Below are positions 48,130 through 60,292 of a stretch of 64,000 nucleotides of DNA, piece after piece. The stretch is from Rhyzopertha dominica (lineage: Eukaryota > Arthropoda > Insecta > Coleoptera > Bostrichidae), in NCBI GenBank assembly GCA_025024175.1, contig QCXZ01000137.1:70370680-70434679 (forward strand), read 5' to 3'. The first letter of the stretch is position 1, and each line of letters begins with the position of its first letter. The notes under the pieces are model-generated. The model did not search any database. It was not told where the DNA came from and was given only the letters and a program-made list of their open reading frames with translations. The translations under genes were made by a program, and so were the position numbers.

Positions 48130-51100
48130 CACTGCGTTTGTGTGGTCATTTTTTATATTTGAACTTCAGAACGGTTTTTTTTTTTCGAAAACTGGTGCTA
48201 GAAAAATTTTGGAATTGTGAAAACACCCAATTATAATAAAAACTTTAAATTAATATATTCGAAGGAGAGAGGTAGTACAAACCTGTACAAACGCTCCAAA
48301 AATATAATATGCATAAAACTTCAAACAAAACGTAACATTCTTCTCCTTCTCGGTTTGCTCAGCAATTGCAATACATCAAACCCACATACTACGTTTTACT
48401 CGAGATATCCAGCCATGTGAATACGTTGAACTCACAAGCCAAGTTTTATTTAAACTATGTACAATTTTAATTTCTGTTTACCGTAGCGTATATCATGCAA
48501 CATAGTAATAAAGCTTTAATTTCAATTCAAATTTACACGTTTAAAAAAAACCTAATTAAATTCGCATAAACTCTCTGGAAAAAGTTACGCTTTCCCGAGC
48601 TTTGCAACTTGTTAAACAAGATATCGTGTCCTTTTAAGCTGACAGCCAGTGCTGAAGACGCTACTCTTCTAAGAAAGTTTGCTTCCAATTACAGTGCAAT
48701 ATAACCGCACCCTTGTCATGCAGCGTTTAATAATTTTGCGCGAAAACTTGGCAACTAACTTTCGCTGTTGCGAGCGATGTCAGACTACAAGAACAAGTTG
48801 AATACCAAGTTTGTATCGCAACTCGTAAAATCACAATAAGCCCAGTTTAACCGATTTAGAATTGCCTGCGCCGCCTTGTGAAGTTTGCCGTTATATTAGT
48901 ATAGTCGAGAGCATTTATGTCGCGTTATTGTTATTTCGTTCTCTCCCTTCTATCGTTGATTACATTTTATATGAAATTGGCTTTTACGTAAAAACTACGT
49001 GGTGATTATTGCTACAAATATAATTTCTCCTTGAAGTAATAAAAAGGAAATTATCCATGAATACAACCTGCGCTGCTCATGTGGGAAGATTATTTTGCCC
49101 CACCAAAATATATTAGGTCTCATCACAAGAATGAGATTTTGCGATACTGCAATATCGGAGCCTCTTGCTCCTTGCGTTATAAGTTACAAACTATTGCACT
49201 AAAAGTTGAATATGCCATTGAATATGAAGAATTGCACAAATGATTTCCCGTTGTAGCACTATTACACAGGTAATCCAATCAGCTTTCAAAGTATTTTAGT
49301 GTCAAAATCGTAACCATTTCATCATGCTGTCATAGGTTTAGGTCCAGATATTGCGTCCGACGTTTCAACTACAATGTAATGTAGTACCCACTCAACAAAA
49401 TACGATGAGTCATTGTCATAACCAAATACTTTCACATATCACCCAAATGTATTTATTGTAATTCAGCAATCTTTTAAGGTAATATGTGATCAAATTTCAT
49501 TAAGCCACACATAAAACGTATACAGGTATTTTGTACGTTTTGAAGAGTGCTCTTCAGTGAATGGTCAAAGCAAGGATAGTATACAATACAGTACGACAGT
49601 TCTGGCTGCAAATATCAAAGCATACGTTTTAGACGCATTTATTTGTTGTTATTGTGTTTCCTTCACCGTCTGGGCTTGAAAAATTGTGCCTAATACTATC
49701 AGTTAATCGGGGACTTGGAGATTTGGCTAGACGGCTAGGTTTGATTGGCCCATATTTTAAAAGGGAGATTAAAAGAGAAAACTTGGTTATAATTACTTTA
49801 CATCAATATCATCAGCAGTACCTATGTATACCTACTATCAAACTGCGTGTTCATCGGATTGTTCGAAAATGACGTACTAAAGTCGCTAATTTGAATATCT
49901 TTAAAATGTGCAATAAATTTCGCTTTCTTCTAGAAACATTCGCAACGAAAACTTATTTCGTAGCGAATTATCAGCACAGTTGCAGGTGGGATCACAACTC
50001 TTATATTCTCAATGCTTCAGCTAGATGTGTTCTTATCCTTTCGCACAAAGGTCTAAACATGTTTTAATTTGGTGCTCTCTGATTCCGCGTTTACTGTAGT
50101 CAAATCAAGTTAAGAACAGAGTAGCGGTCTGTGAGTAGTGGAAACAGTATGTTCAAAAAAAGGTGAAAATTGCTAATGCGCGTCCTGACATAGTATTAAA
50201 GTAACCACCAATTATTACAAAAAGCAGCTGAAAATTAACGAAACAACACATCCCTTTACGAATAACCACCTGAACTAAATGCAAAATGGAAACCTTACCA
50301 TGATAACACATGCCCATGTGATTACAAGATAAGTACATTACACGTGAGCAAAGTATTACTGTTAAACATTGTAAAATGATATTACGCACAGCAAGGTTTG
50401 GTCTTTGTTGAAAAGCCCTCTTACGCAGCATGGAAGATAACTGCATGTGATCTATTCAGTTTATAACGTTAAAGCTGCTTACTTCATTAAAGATAAAATT
50501 CTGCACTGGTGTAGATAATATCAATATTAAATTCAAGAGAATGCTAATATCACCACAATTTACCATAGTTAGATATACAAGAGATTTTTATATTATTAAC
50601 GTTATGAATGGAATGGCAAATGATAGAGAAACACCAACAGTGTTACAATATTTTAAATGTTTAAAAGTGTTGTGCTATCAAAGTGATAATCTCCACCTAT
50701 TCTGCAGTGTCATGGGTATGGCTTTTCTATGGGGATAAAAAAACATACCTCATTGTGATGAACTGTGTGTAAAATAGATTAAAAACTATTTGCTATAAGG
50801 CCAGTAACCTACAAATGTTGTAACCATAGCTAACAAATGTTAATTATAAATGTAAAAAAATCCACTTCTTTGCATGAGAGAGTAAAATTATTAATTCAAA
50901 ATCTCTCCGCCTCTTAACATATAATTTTGGTAGAAACAATGCTTGATTTTCCTTCGTTCAAGAATCTGTATCGTATATAACGTAAGTAAAACAAAACATT
51001 CTGACACAAAATAGAGTTTTTGTGCAACTGTTGCAGTCAAGCATACCTACCATTATAAAAATTTTAGAATTAGGTAGTGTTTTTGTAAATTACATAGAAA

Positions 51101-51590
51101 TTGTTTTTGTAACTATTCTACTGTTTCTGAACAAGAATCTCCTATTTACCACAAAAAGCTTGCTTACTTTATGTGTATAATGTATAACAAAACAAGATAT
51201 AGTATTTTGAAATAGGTATCGTTCAACAATTGCCTGATAAACCCGAGTTCAGCGTGTAATTTTAGCGTAGTTGATTAGTAAAATGAAAGGCTTGGAAGTG
51301 ATGGCATAAAAAAGGACTTTTAAAAGTTCTAGGTTGCTCTTCAAATTAAAAAGACTGCTCGAACTAATAATTATCTGAACTTATTAATTATAAAAGCAGA
51401 AGGCTCTCGGATAACGTTGGAAAAAGCTTTTTACGGTAGAGTGTAGGCAAAAAATAGTTAAGTGCATTCTCTCATTGTGCTTTCTGCCCACGCAAAATTT
51501 CTAAAGCTAATTCGACTGCACAGATTTGCAGCGAATGCACAGTGAAGAACAGCTAGTTTTTACTTTGTCAGTTTTTTTTAGCGATAAAAT
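48130..51590. other. No gene recognised
   Basis: About 3.5 kb of AT-rich sequence. A short plus-strand open piece at 49654-49872 and a minus-strand one at 50446-50153 are unlike families I know. No RNA gene seen. Confidence 0.4.
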
Positions 51591-53830
51591 GAAATTATTA
51601 GTTCCGGTGAGAGCCAAGTTTTCACTGAAAATCGATTCCGGTTCGTCTGAAATTCAGAACCATGAAATTCGTAATGCAAATGCGTGCATGCAATTCTAAT
51701 AACCGAACGGGAATCGTAAAGGGAAAAAGGTTCGTTCGCTTTGAGAGCGAAACGGCTTTTTATTTTAATGAAGCCAGCTACCTGCAACGCGCAATGTGAT
51801 TTGCAAGCACGTGGACACTGAACATGATGAAAATATTTAGTTTGGTATGCGATATTTGCTTATATGATCATTGTTTCCTAGTAATACCTACGCAATGCAG
51901 TCACTTTTAAACATTTTGTAATGGCTAGTACTTTCAACATTATTGTAGAAGTAAAGTAATGTCATTAAGCGTTTGTTTACATGGAGACCTGAGTAGTGGT
52001 GGAGCCTCATTACACCAGGACTCTTGATAACTAGTATTGATGGTCCCCTATATCCGTTACAGCATCTTTCTTAAGTAGCTTCTTAATGTGCCTTAAAATA
52101 GCATCGTTTTCTGTTATGACTGCCTTTCTTTGTTTTCTGGAATAAAGTAGTAGAATGCTTTTTATATTAATTAGATGTAATAGTTGCTTTTGCTTCAGTC
52201 TGCAAGTATTGATGATGACATGTTCAATCTTTGGGAATAAATAAATTCACTGCTACATAATATAATACTCGTATATAAGTATAATGACAGTTTTTGAACA
52301 GGTTTCAAAGTAAAATGCCGCTTCATCATCGGAGCAAAGCCTACAAAAGAAAAACTTGTACCTATCTACAAATAATGAAAATTATAATTAATGAAACCTA
52401 CAACAAACTTTGTCATTTTCAATCTTATCATTAGTATCATTGCCATCTCGATCAGGAATGTGGCTTTGCTTCTGCAGTGGAAAAGTAGCATAAGTATGTA
52501 CAATAACGAACAGCGTGATACTTTTGCCGTAGAATCCCATTTTACGAAAACTTGCTCCATTGATACGCAATCTCCGTATTTACACACCTACAAATCTTTC
52601 TTGTCCTCGAATCATACGAGTTCTGAACGATGCAATTACCTAAGAAATAGCCAATGTGCTACAAGCTGTTCTTGATAATTAAAGCTTCCAATGTTGGTTT
52701 GTAATATTTATAAAAATTAAATCTATGTATCTAAAATAGTTTTTTTATCTTCTCTTGCTGCACCTTGTACTTCAAAAGCATTCAAATACTAAAAAGCAGC
52801 AACTATTGGCATTGTTTACTTGACCTTATAAGTGATACTCTGATACTTCTTCTTTATAACTAATTTATAAATTTACAATTTTGCCCATATTTCTCCATAT
52901 CTAATTGCGTGTTAACTAACGGAACTAGTTGGACTTCCGTACAAAATAGCTGCGTCAATGAACAGGGCGTGTCCACTTCGCTGCGTCAACCGTATCAATT
53001 AAATGTCCCAATTATATTACCTCTACGTACAATATATGGAACATCCATCGCCATACCTGTCGTATTCCTTAATTGCCTCGACGTCCTGATCTCATCCAAA
53101 GTTTCGGACTCGCAAGTTTACCTCCGACATATTTGCTAGCATTGGTGGAATTTCAGAACTATAAATTGGAATACCTCGTTCACCACGCCGCAAATACCTT
53201 CAGGGTTTTTGTATAAGAACTGTCTCTTCGTTAGCTTCATCTTTGCAATAAACATATTAAAGTAAATCCATGGTTATATATGAAGCCGTTGAGGAAATCC
53301 ACGCTTACTGTTGCTGTGACGCTCATGTTTATTATTTCATGAATTTGGTTTGCATCAAGATAACGAAAGAAAATCTACCGCTTATGAATTATACTTACAT
53401 ACATATAGATATAGGTAGCAACAAATTGGTATTGCAAAATACCTACACGTAAAAATAATTTTGCAGCAGCTTTATTAATCTTAGAAAATTTTTCTGAGCC
53501 TCTCATTGGCTAAAATTATGTGATAACGTATACAGAGAGATATACTGCCAAAACTAAATAGTTGTAAAACAAGAAATGAACATAAATAATAGAGGTATCT
53601 AGCCACTCGATAAAAAACTGCGACTTCGGAAAACGTCTTTATTAACAACTAACCTCTATTCATATAAAACATAAGCATACTTAACTGAAATCTCGTGCCC
53701 ATTATCTTAACTTGCTTAGTTACTGTACCTACTTTACATGTATTCTCACACTGAAGAAGTCAATTGGACAGTTGCCAATTTTAAAAATATTTTCGATTAA
53801 CAGGTTTTTCTTTGAACTGGAATTATTTCA
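51591..53830. other. No gene recognised; open pieces at 52391-52675 and 52909-53139
   Basis: Both pieces (plus strand, 94 and 76 codons) have complexity closer to coding DNA than their surroundings, and the first is also open on the minus strand (52587-52366). I see no domain, signal peptide or repeat that would identify them. Contains AGTTCCGGTGAGAGCC at 51601, reminiscent of the hAT end at 53837-53919. Confidence 0.35.
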
Positions 53831-53836
53831 AATTAT

Positions 53837-53919
53837 CTTATTACGAACCGGGACGATTTAGGAAAATATCACACGAACCGGAATAGCATTCCGGTGAGTT
53901 CCGGTTCATTTCGAGCCCT
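53837..53919. mobile_element. hAT-type right end fragment
   Basis: Ends CGAGCCCTG at 53919; read inward it is CAGGGCTCGAAATGAACCGG, a typical hAT terminus, followed by alternating CCGGAACTC/CCGGAATG subterminal words. A matching left end was not found; AGTTCCGGTGAGAGCC at 51601 is only weakly similar. Probably a solo end or a deleted element. Confidence 0.45.
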
Positions 53920-54506
53920 GCGTTTAACACGTTTGTATTTACTCGCTTTATTGTCTGCTTGTGCACTCGGTTCTGTACAAATTTTGCAGTCGATTTTAGA
54001 AAAACTTGAAACTTTAAACAGCCTGGAATGGATGGCAACGCAATTTTAACTCTCATTTGTCTGTCTGATGCCTATGTTTTTAATAGTCTTAATAATAATT
54101 AGAAGGGCTCCTTCACACAGCAAACAAAATTGTAAACATAACCACAACGGATGTAAAAGTGACAGGAACGTCATCAAGTTCTGACGTATATGCGCGGCAA
54201 GTATGGCTGCCTCCGCAAACTCCGCATGCATCGCGTAACCAGTGGCGTAACGAAAATAATTACTTGCGGAGAAAGTATTGATTCACAAATTACTGTATAA
54301 TATTGCATTGAAAAATGAAACAAAACACATAACACTGCACGTGGTTATTCATCTATCAGCCTATTCGCATCGAACACAATAATAACAATGAATAAACCTG
54401 TTTAACCTGTTCTAAAATGCAGACGCGCCACAACTGATTTTAGTCGCTAAAATAAAATAGGTTCTGCGCAGTGACGTCCCTGCCACCTTTTCATTTGGAA
54501 TAAATT

Positions 54507-54618
54507 ATACCACGTTAGCAATATCGGTTCTCGTCCGATCGCCAAAGTTTAACAACGTCGGGCGCGGTCAGTACTTGGATTGGTGACCGTTTAGGAGCAT
54601 CGCGTGCTCCTGACTTCA
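54507..54618 (+). rRNA. 5S rRNA-like gene copy, probably a pseudogene
   Basis: From ATACCACG (54507) through ATCGGTTCTCGTCCGATC (54521), AACAACGTCGGGCGCGGT (54551) and AGTACTTGGAT (54570) to CGCGTG (54601), this follows metazoan 5S rRNA nearly end to end. The internal promoter blocks (box A-like AGTTTAACAACG, box C-like GTACTTGGATTGGTGACC) are recognisable with substitutions. The first ten or so bases are replaced by unrelated sequence, and the 3' strand (TCCTGACTTC) would pair poorly. A T7 run at 54619-54625 could act as a pol III terminator. Alone rather than in a tandem array, hence likely a retrocopy or a 5S-derived SINE head. Confidence 0.85.
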
Positions 54619-54626
54619 TTTTTTTC
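54619..54626 (+). terminator. Oligo-T run after the 5S-like copy
   Basis: Seven T bases directly after the 5S-like segment, the usual form of an RNA polymerase III stop. Whether the copy is transcribed is unknown. Confidence 0.4.
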
Positions 54627-54792
54627 AGCAAACCTTTGTTATTAATAAGCGGGTGTAACATAATATTGATTTCAGATAAAATTAGGTGAAAAAAAGTGGA
54701 ATAAACCAAAATAAGTTTTCATATTGTCCGAAATCTCATGAAGATATTTAAAATCGATTGCAAAATTTCACACACAAAAGACTAAAAAGCGG

Positions 54793-55212
54793 AAAATAAT
54801 TATTCAAATAAAAAATTATTTATTATTTAATACGTTTTTAAACTGGGCTAAAAAGTACAGAATAATTTCTCCTAGCTCCATAGAGATTTATAACCTCATG
54901 CAGGTTCCTCAACCCCATACAGATTATCCAGAAAATTTGAGATTATAAATCTTTTTATAGCTATGAAAATACTTGTAAGATATAAAACAAAAAACGTGGG
55001 GCACTCGCAATAGATAACTGATGCTGAATAAATCTTAGAAGTCTTTTCGCATAACTATTGAAAAATTTATAAAATTTTGTGGACAATCTATATGGGGTTA
55101 CGAACCTGTATGAGGTTATAAATCTGTATGGAGCTAGAATAAATCACTTTAGACTTTTTAGTCCGATTTAAAATGTAGTAAGTTGAAAATAATCCTTTAT
55201 TTGAATAATTAT
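54793..55212. mobile_element. Hairpin element with about 130-bp inverted arms
   Basis: 54793-54926 and 55085-55212 are imperfect inverted copies. Shared blocks in order, read on the left arm: AATAATTATTCAAATAAA, GGGCTAAAAAGT, CTAGCTCCATA, GATTTATAACCTCAT, CAGGTTC and AACCCCATA. The 160-bp centre is not symmetrical. No coding capacity. Confidence 0.7.
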
Positions 55213-55319
55213 TACTTATAAAATGGGCCTTTTGATATTCGCAACTGATATCCAAAGTTTCAAATTGTTGGAAAGGGTTTGGAAAGTTATTAGCAAAAAA
55301 CCTTGTCATGTAGCACAAC

Positions 55320-55445
55320 TTTAAAGGGCTATAACGTTTGATGGTGTACTTTTGTATACAGACGAAAGTAGTTGAATCGGCCTAAAATTCGTCACTGGTT
55401 ACACAGTTAAAGAGGTAGGCCGCGCTTTTCTGAACACCCTATATA
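55320..55445. repeat. Possible DNA-element end (CTATAGGGTGT-type)
   Basis: Ends GAACACCCTATATA at 55434-55447; read inward TATAGGGTGTTCAGAAAAG, a style common at ends of insect DNA elements. It may be the right end of a larger element including the hairpin at 54793-55212; no left end was found. Confidence 0.35.
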
Positions 55446-55510
55446 CAGTAGCACTAGTTTTCTGATCTGAAGATTCGATTGCAACTGTAATTATTTACTA
55501 GTGTTTGATT

Positions 55511-55531
55511 AGTAATAATAATAATAATAAT
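55511..55531. repeat. (AAT)n microsatellite, LINE 3' tail
   Basis: Seven AAT units directly at the 3' boundary of the minus-strand LINE; the template-side tail of that insertion. Confidence 0.85.
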
Positions 55532-56445
55532 ACACTTTATTCCTTATTGAAGACAAAGGTACTGCATAGGCGAGGTTTAGCCTAGGCTGCTTTTCAACCT
55601 AACCTATATATAAATCAAAAAGCTAATTCTTGAACTAATAAGAATGCCGTACAGTTTTAACTATACAGCAACATATATTTTATTTTAATAATATTAAATT
55701 TAGTAAACAAGTAATAATGTAACATCAATTTGCATAAACGTCAAGCAGGTATTTTTGCTTTAACAGTTGCTTAAAATTGCGCATAGGCATATCCTTAAGA
55801 GGGGCATTTACTTGGAGTGATCGGGCAGAAATGTAAACTATGCAACCCGTATTATCAGCGGGCCATGGGACGTAAGAGGGTAGCCGATAGGTTGAAATCA
55901 CGCAAAGATCGTACGAGCAACAGACGGGCTAAACTAATATTCGGAAAATTGCTGACTGTAGTGTGTGCATAAAAAAGTAAGTATGATATTAGTAACTTAC
56001 TATGATATTATACCAGGTTATTCAAAATATGGAATAACCCATTTATTTCTGTAAATATGAACTATATAACATTTCATTCTAACTGCATGTCGACTATGAT
56101 TTCTGGAGGAACTTTTATAATAATTTTCATTCCGCCTCCCCATTGCTTCGGCAGACAGTAAATTAATGTGAAAGAGCTTTTAACATTAAACTTGTCGCGT
56201 GTATTTAAACATACAATCTTAGAAATCCAGTCATATCGGAATAGATTGTATACCGCTCGATCATTCCCGATAGGATTGTATCTTAGCCTCAATGTTCAAT
56301 TGATACCACGCGACGGACATGGTGGGGATGGGCATTCGCATTCCGGTCTCGTGACGGACTCGTGCGAAAGGGTTTGCGGTTTTAGATTTTTTGAATGTTT
56401 TTACTCATTTATCGTGCTCATGTTTTTGGTAGTGTAGAAAGAAAT

Positions 56446-56604
56446 ATGTAGCTACAACGTGGAGTTTGAATTTTTCGTTTATGTGCCTTAGTTTTCGAGA
56501 AATAGCTCGCCAAAAATACGCATTTTTAAGCAAAATATAACAACAAATATTTACATTACCGTACCAAATTCAGAAAAAACTCGAACTCTACGTTGTAGCT
56601 ACAT
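56446..56604. mobile_element. 160-bp hairpin (MITE-like) in the LINE 3' region
   Basis: 56446-56476 (starts ATGTAGCTACAACGTGGAG) and 56573-56604 are inverted repeats with only a few mismatches. No coding capacity. It probably inserted after the LINE, since LINE sequence lies on both sides. Confidence 0.6.
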
Positions 56605-57724
56605 CTTTTGTCATTGCCATGTCGAAATTTCACTTCGAAAAAGTTTCTAATAACTCGGTAAAATTTAAAACGGTAGGTGCTTAATATGACCCGCTTCGCT
56701 CTAGGTAAACGCCCCTCTTAAATGAATCTTCTAGTTTATTATACTGCCAGTACAAAAATACAAAAAGCTCCGTTGTAAGCAAGCGGTAGCGTGGCGTGGA
56801 ACCTGCATGATGCGACTGTGCCTGGACGACCTACCCTACGTTGGATTATGCAACCACTCAAAATCATTACTAATATAGCTACGCACTTTCGTTGTTATAA
56901 ATCTATGAGTCAGGCACAATAAGTGGTACAGACGTAAGGTTTCTAATTTTAATTGTTTCCTTTCTAGAAGTTTACTCGTTTTTCCGCGGTCAGATTTCTT
57001 TATTCCATAAGCAAATATGATGCACGATTTTTGGACTCTCAGCAATCTCATCGCATCGCTTGCTCGAAGAGCTGGTCCATAAACTGCGTCGCAATACGAC
57101 AAACGAGATACAATCAACGAGTTACAAATGGTCAACTTAGTTTCAGGTGACATGATATGTCGATTAGGAAATAGTTGCTTTAATGTAAGATAAGATCCCT
57201 GATACAGATTGCCTACGTGACGCGTAAATCTTAAATCTTCGTCCATGCAGAGACCAAGGTTTTTACATGATTCGCTGGACTGGAATGGACTGCTACCCCA
57301 CCAATCATAATACTCAGTTTGGCTTTTTTTTCTTGGCGCTTAAGCTTGCTTCGAAATAGCAGCACAGACGATTTGCCAGGATTTAGGTTTAATCCATGTG
57401 CCACAGAAACATCCAAGAGGCTTCTCAGATCAGTATAAATAACGCCCTCGGCGTGGTCCACTTCTCCCTCATCGAAGCTGTACCAAAGCTGAGTGTCATC
57501 CGCGTACTGGTGCATATGACAGTTATTCAAGTATTTCCAGAAATTTTACACATACACAGAGAATAGCAGAGGGACCAAAAGAGAACCCTGCGGCACACCC
57601 AGCTTCAGTTCTATTGGTTGGGAAGCCATTCCATCCCGAAAGACTTTGGTAACGATCACTGAGGAAACTCCGAATCATTGCTACTGCGTTGCCAGTAACA
57701 CACGTACCACCTCAGTTTAGCACA

Positions 57725-59770
57725 AAGAACGTCAGTTTTGTCGATATCTCGTTATTTTTAATAGTTTAATTATTTTTTAACCAATAATAATCTCATAATG
57801 TAACGTTCGCCGAAGGCGTACAGTTGCGCAAACAAAGTGTAAAAAACCCTTTTTCAGTAGACAAACATATCATCCACTACTACTGCTTCTGGGCCCTCAA
57901 AAAATTATTCCGACACCCCGATTTGTATATTAAATAACACTCGCAAATCCTTCAAGCTTTATGAGCCAGAAGAGACCTTTTTGAAGCCACCCCAAGTAAG
58001 CAGAGAAAATAAAATTTCTCAACGACGCTTTCCATGCTTACGGCACAACAAATAGAAAGAATATATTGCCCGCGAAATTACCGAATATCTCCTCGGGGAA
58101 TTTTTTTCGCGGCCCTATTAGCTTGCGTCGCACAAACGCCGGGGCATTTCTTTCCCGCGTGTGCCACCAGAAAAAAAAGAGGATGAGAATGGCGGCGCGC
58201 TAACTCGCATGCTATAGCCAATATAAATTTTATCGTAATGCGATCACGTATCTAAACCCTTCAAGCCGGTTAATCAGATGAACGCCATAAACTTCCGGAT
58301 ACCATCGTCAGGGCAGAGCGAGGCTTTACGTGGACGCGAAACAATAGCCGCTGATGTGCGAGGATCCAAATTAAACGGCTGTGTTTGTTTCAAACTGCTT
58401 TCTATGCGGCGGCTGTTGCCGCTACTTTCAGGTAGAATGGGGCTGGATCCTGATACGGGAATGACCAGTGTGGAGGAATTGCCAGGCAAACAACTATCGG
58501 ATTACCAGGCAGAACATACTAACACGTTGTTGTTTTAATTTATTTCTTTTTAGTTCACTAGGATAACACGCTTCTATAGGAAGACAGAGAATATAATAAT
58601 AGTAATTTTACAAACCCAAAATGTAGAGGTATATATTACACCATCTTACTAATCATATTCCTCGTAAGAGCGTAGAGTTTAGTATTAGTTATTGCTTAAG
58701 TCATTCAATATGGCTTGCTTTGATTAAAACTTTTCAAGGTTGTAAAAAAGCCGTGTTTATTAGTTATGGTCAATGGGAGATTTTTAATTGCCGCGGAAAG
58801 TGATTATGAATTTTTATCGTACTGAAACATAGCACCCCTGAAACTATCTTTTTTTTATTATTATACAATACGCGCTTGCCTAAAGCTTCCCACCATATTC
58901 AGCTCGGGAAAAAATCCCGATCGCGCACTTATGTTGGAGCTAATTTCCTACTTCGCGAACACAAAATAATTTGTAGCATAAAATTCTGTAAATGCAACAC
59001 TATGTACTACAATTTGTAGGATTATATGCACCAAGCGCAAAAAGTAACATAAATCTCTTTCGATTTGTAGTACATGTAATATCATACACAGTGCAACTGC
59101 ACTGCACTGCAAAACGTTTTCTACAAAATTATAACAAACTTTATCCTATAGTGTTTAGTGAACACTATATATTTTATTTTAGATTGCTTAACATAAACAT
59201 CATCACTTTGTGCTACAAAGTGTAGTAAGTAATGCTGTTGTTACAAAATCCGTTGTAATTTAGATTATTTTATTTCATAATTGTTTTTGTGGACCAATTA
59301 TTGTTTAGTCAATTACATTAAAAAAAATAATGAAAATTTGCAGCGATTTCTAAAGTTTTTATATATTTGCTTTAATCCATTATTGTAGTTAATTGCTAAA
59401 GGAATAAATAAAACTCAGGTTACAAGATAACTGATATATTTTCAAAGCAAATAAAAACAGAATAAAATAAATGTAGAACATAAGATTTGTAAATAAATAA
59501 TTAAAGTATTAAACCTTCTTGCCCAGAATTCATATAATGAAGATCAAGTTATGGTTCATCTTTTTACAAGNAAACAAATTTAACAGATATTTACGTAATT
59601 AACAACTGAACTTCATTTTATGAATGTTCCATGATAGTATTATGAAACTATTGTTAACACTAAAAGATGTAGAACTCACAAGTAACACTGTGAATAATAT
59701 GTTATCGTCTTCATACTACTGACTACGACTACACAGTAAAATAATTAATGGCTTCTTGACTTCTAGCACT
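57725..59770. other. No gene recognised; GC-richer patch 57980-58540
   Basis: 57980-58540 stands out in GC and CpG, with open pieces on both strands (58278-58538 +, 58489-58274 -). Neither matches a known domain and no clear splice pair was seen. It may be a promoter, a conserved element or an exon. The rest is AT-rich. Confidence 0.35.
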
Positions 59771-59772
59771 GG

Positions 59773-59806
59773 CGACGCGATCCCTTGCCGAGGCGAGGGG
59801 GCGTCG
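59773..59806. other. Very stable GC-rich hairpin
   Basis: CGACGC, GAT, CCCTTGCC, GA, GGCGAGGG, G, GCGTCG: a 14-pair stem with one G-T pair and a two-base loop, set in AT-rich DNA. It sits at the left side of a GC-rich zone that resumes at 60150. Could be RNA structure at the end of a mobile element; I do not recognise it as a tRNA or a known ncRNA. Confidence 0.6.
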
Positions 59807-59829
59807 GGCGGTCTGAACCCCCACTATTA

Positions 59830-60280
59830 TGGAATAATTGACGGGAATTGCATTATTACTACAAATAGTATTAAAATATATTGCGATTTAAAATGATATC
59901 TATTAAACCTGTAAATTTATTACAATTTGGCAGCATTTTCTATTATTTTGGAAAGTAATATGTTTTAATCTTATTCAGCGCTTTTCTTTGATAAAATCTA
60001 TAGAAATATACAACATATTATGCTGCAAAGTTGAATAAATAACCGAAAATAATTTACTGCAAATCCAAGTAAATTAATGCTATCAGGTTTTGCATAATGT
60101 GATAAAAAATACCACAGTATTATAGTAGAACTTACGAAAGCATTTATTTCCGTGAACCCCACTCTAATCAAGAACGCGATACGACCTCCTCTAATTTGGG
60201 CCGCGAGAACCCTAAAAAGCCAGCGCCTGTTGGGACACGACTTCACTTGAGATCTCTTTCAGGTGCTGTCCAGTTCTCTT
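59830..60280. other. No gene recognised
   Basis: AT-rich to about 60140, then an abrupt rise in GC leading into the tandem array, as if a foreign segment started near 60150. Confidence 0.4.
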
Positions 60281-60292
60281 CTCCTAAAGGCA

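Larger units (their letters stand above)
55511..57720 (-). pseudogene. CR1/Jockey-like LINE: partial RT, C-terminus and 3' tail
   Basis: Minus strand. SFLSDRYQSL then, in another frame, LGVPQGSLLVPLLFSVYV near 57600-57550; open frame 57530-57231 with QYADDTQLWYSF (catalytic YADD intact) and LNLNPGKSSVLLF; frame shift; open frame 57246-56836 with DLRFTRHVGNLYQG, SRLSYCDAVYGPAL and RLLRVQKSCIIFAYG, the normal RT thumb and C-terminal region. The 3' region contains a hairpin insertion (56446-56604) and ends in GGAATAAAGTG followed by a TAT(TAT)n tail on the minus strand (55511-55540). Endonuclease and RT fingers are missing. Least damaged RT in the window apart from its frame breaks. Confidence 0.8.

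Noticed and set aside
52366..53139. Remnant of a retroelement gag or zinc-knuckle protein
   Set aside because: No CCHC pattern or RT/integrase block nearby; left as unassigned.
58278..58538. Plus-strand open frame as a gene
   Set aside because: The opposite strand is open over the same interval and neither translation shows a domain; kept only as a GC-rich block.
59760..59820. tRNA gene or LTR primer-binding site near TGGCGACGCG
   Set aside because: The hairpin does not fit a cloverleaf, and no paired LTRs or polypurine tract are visible.
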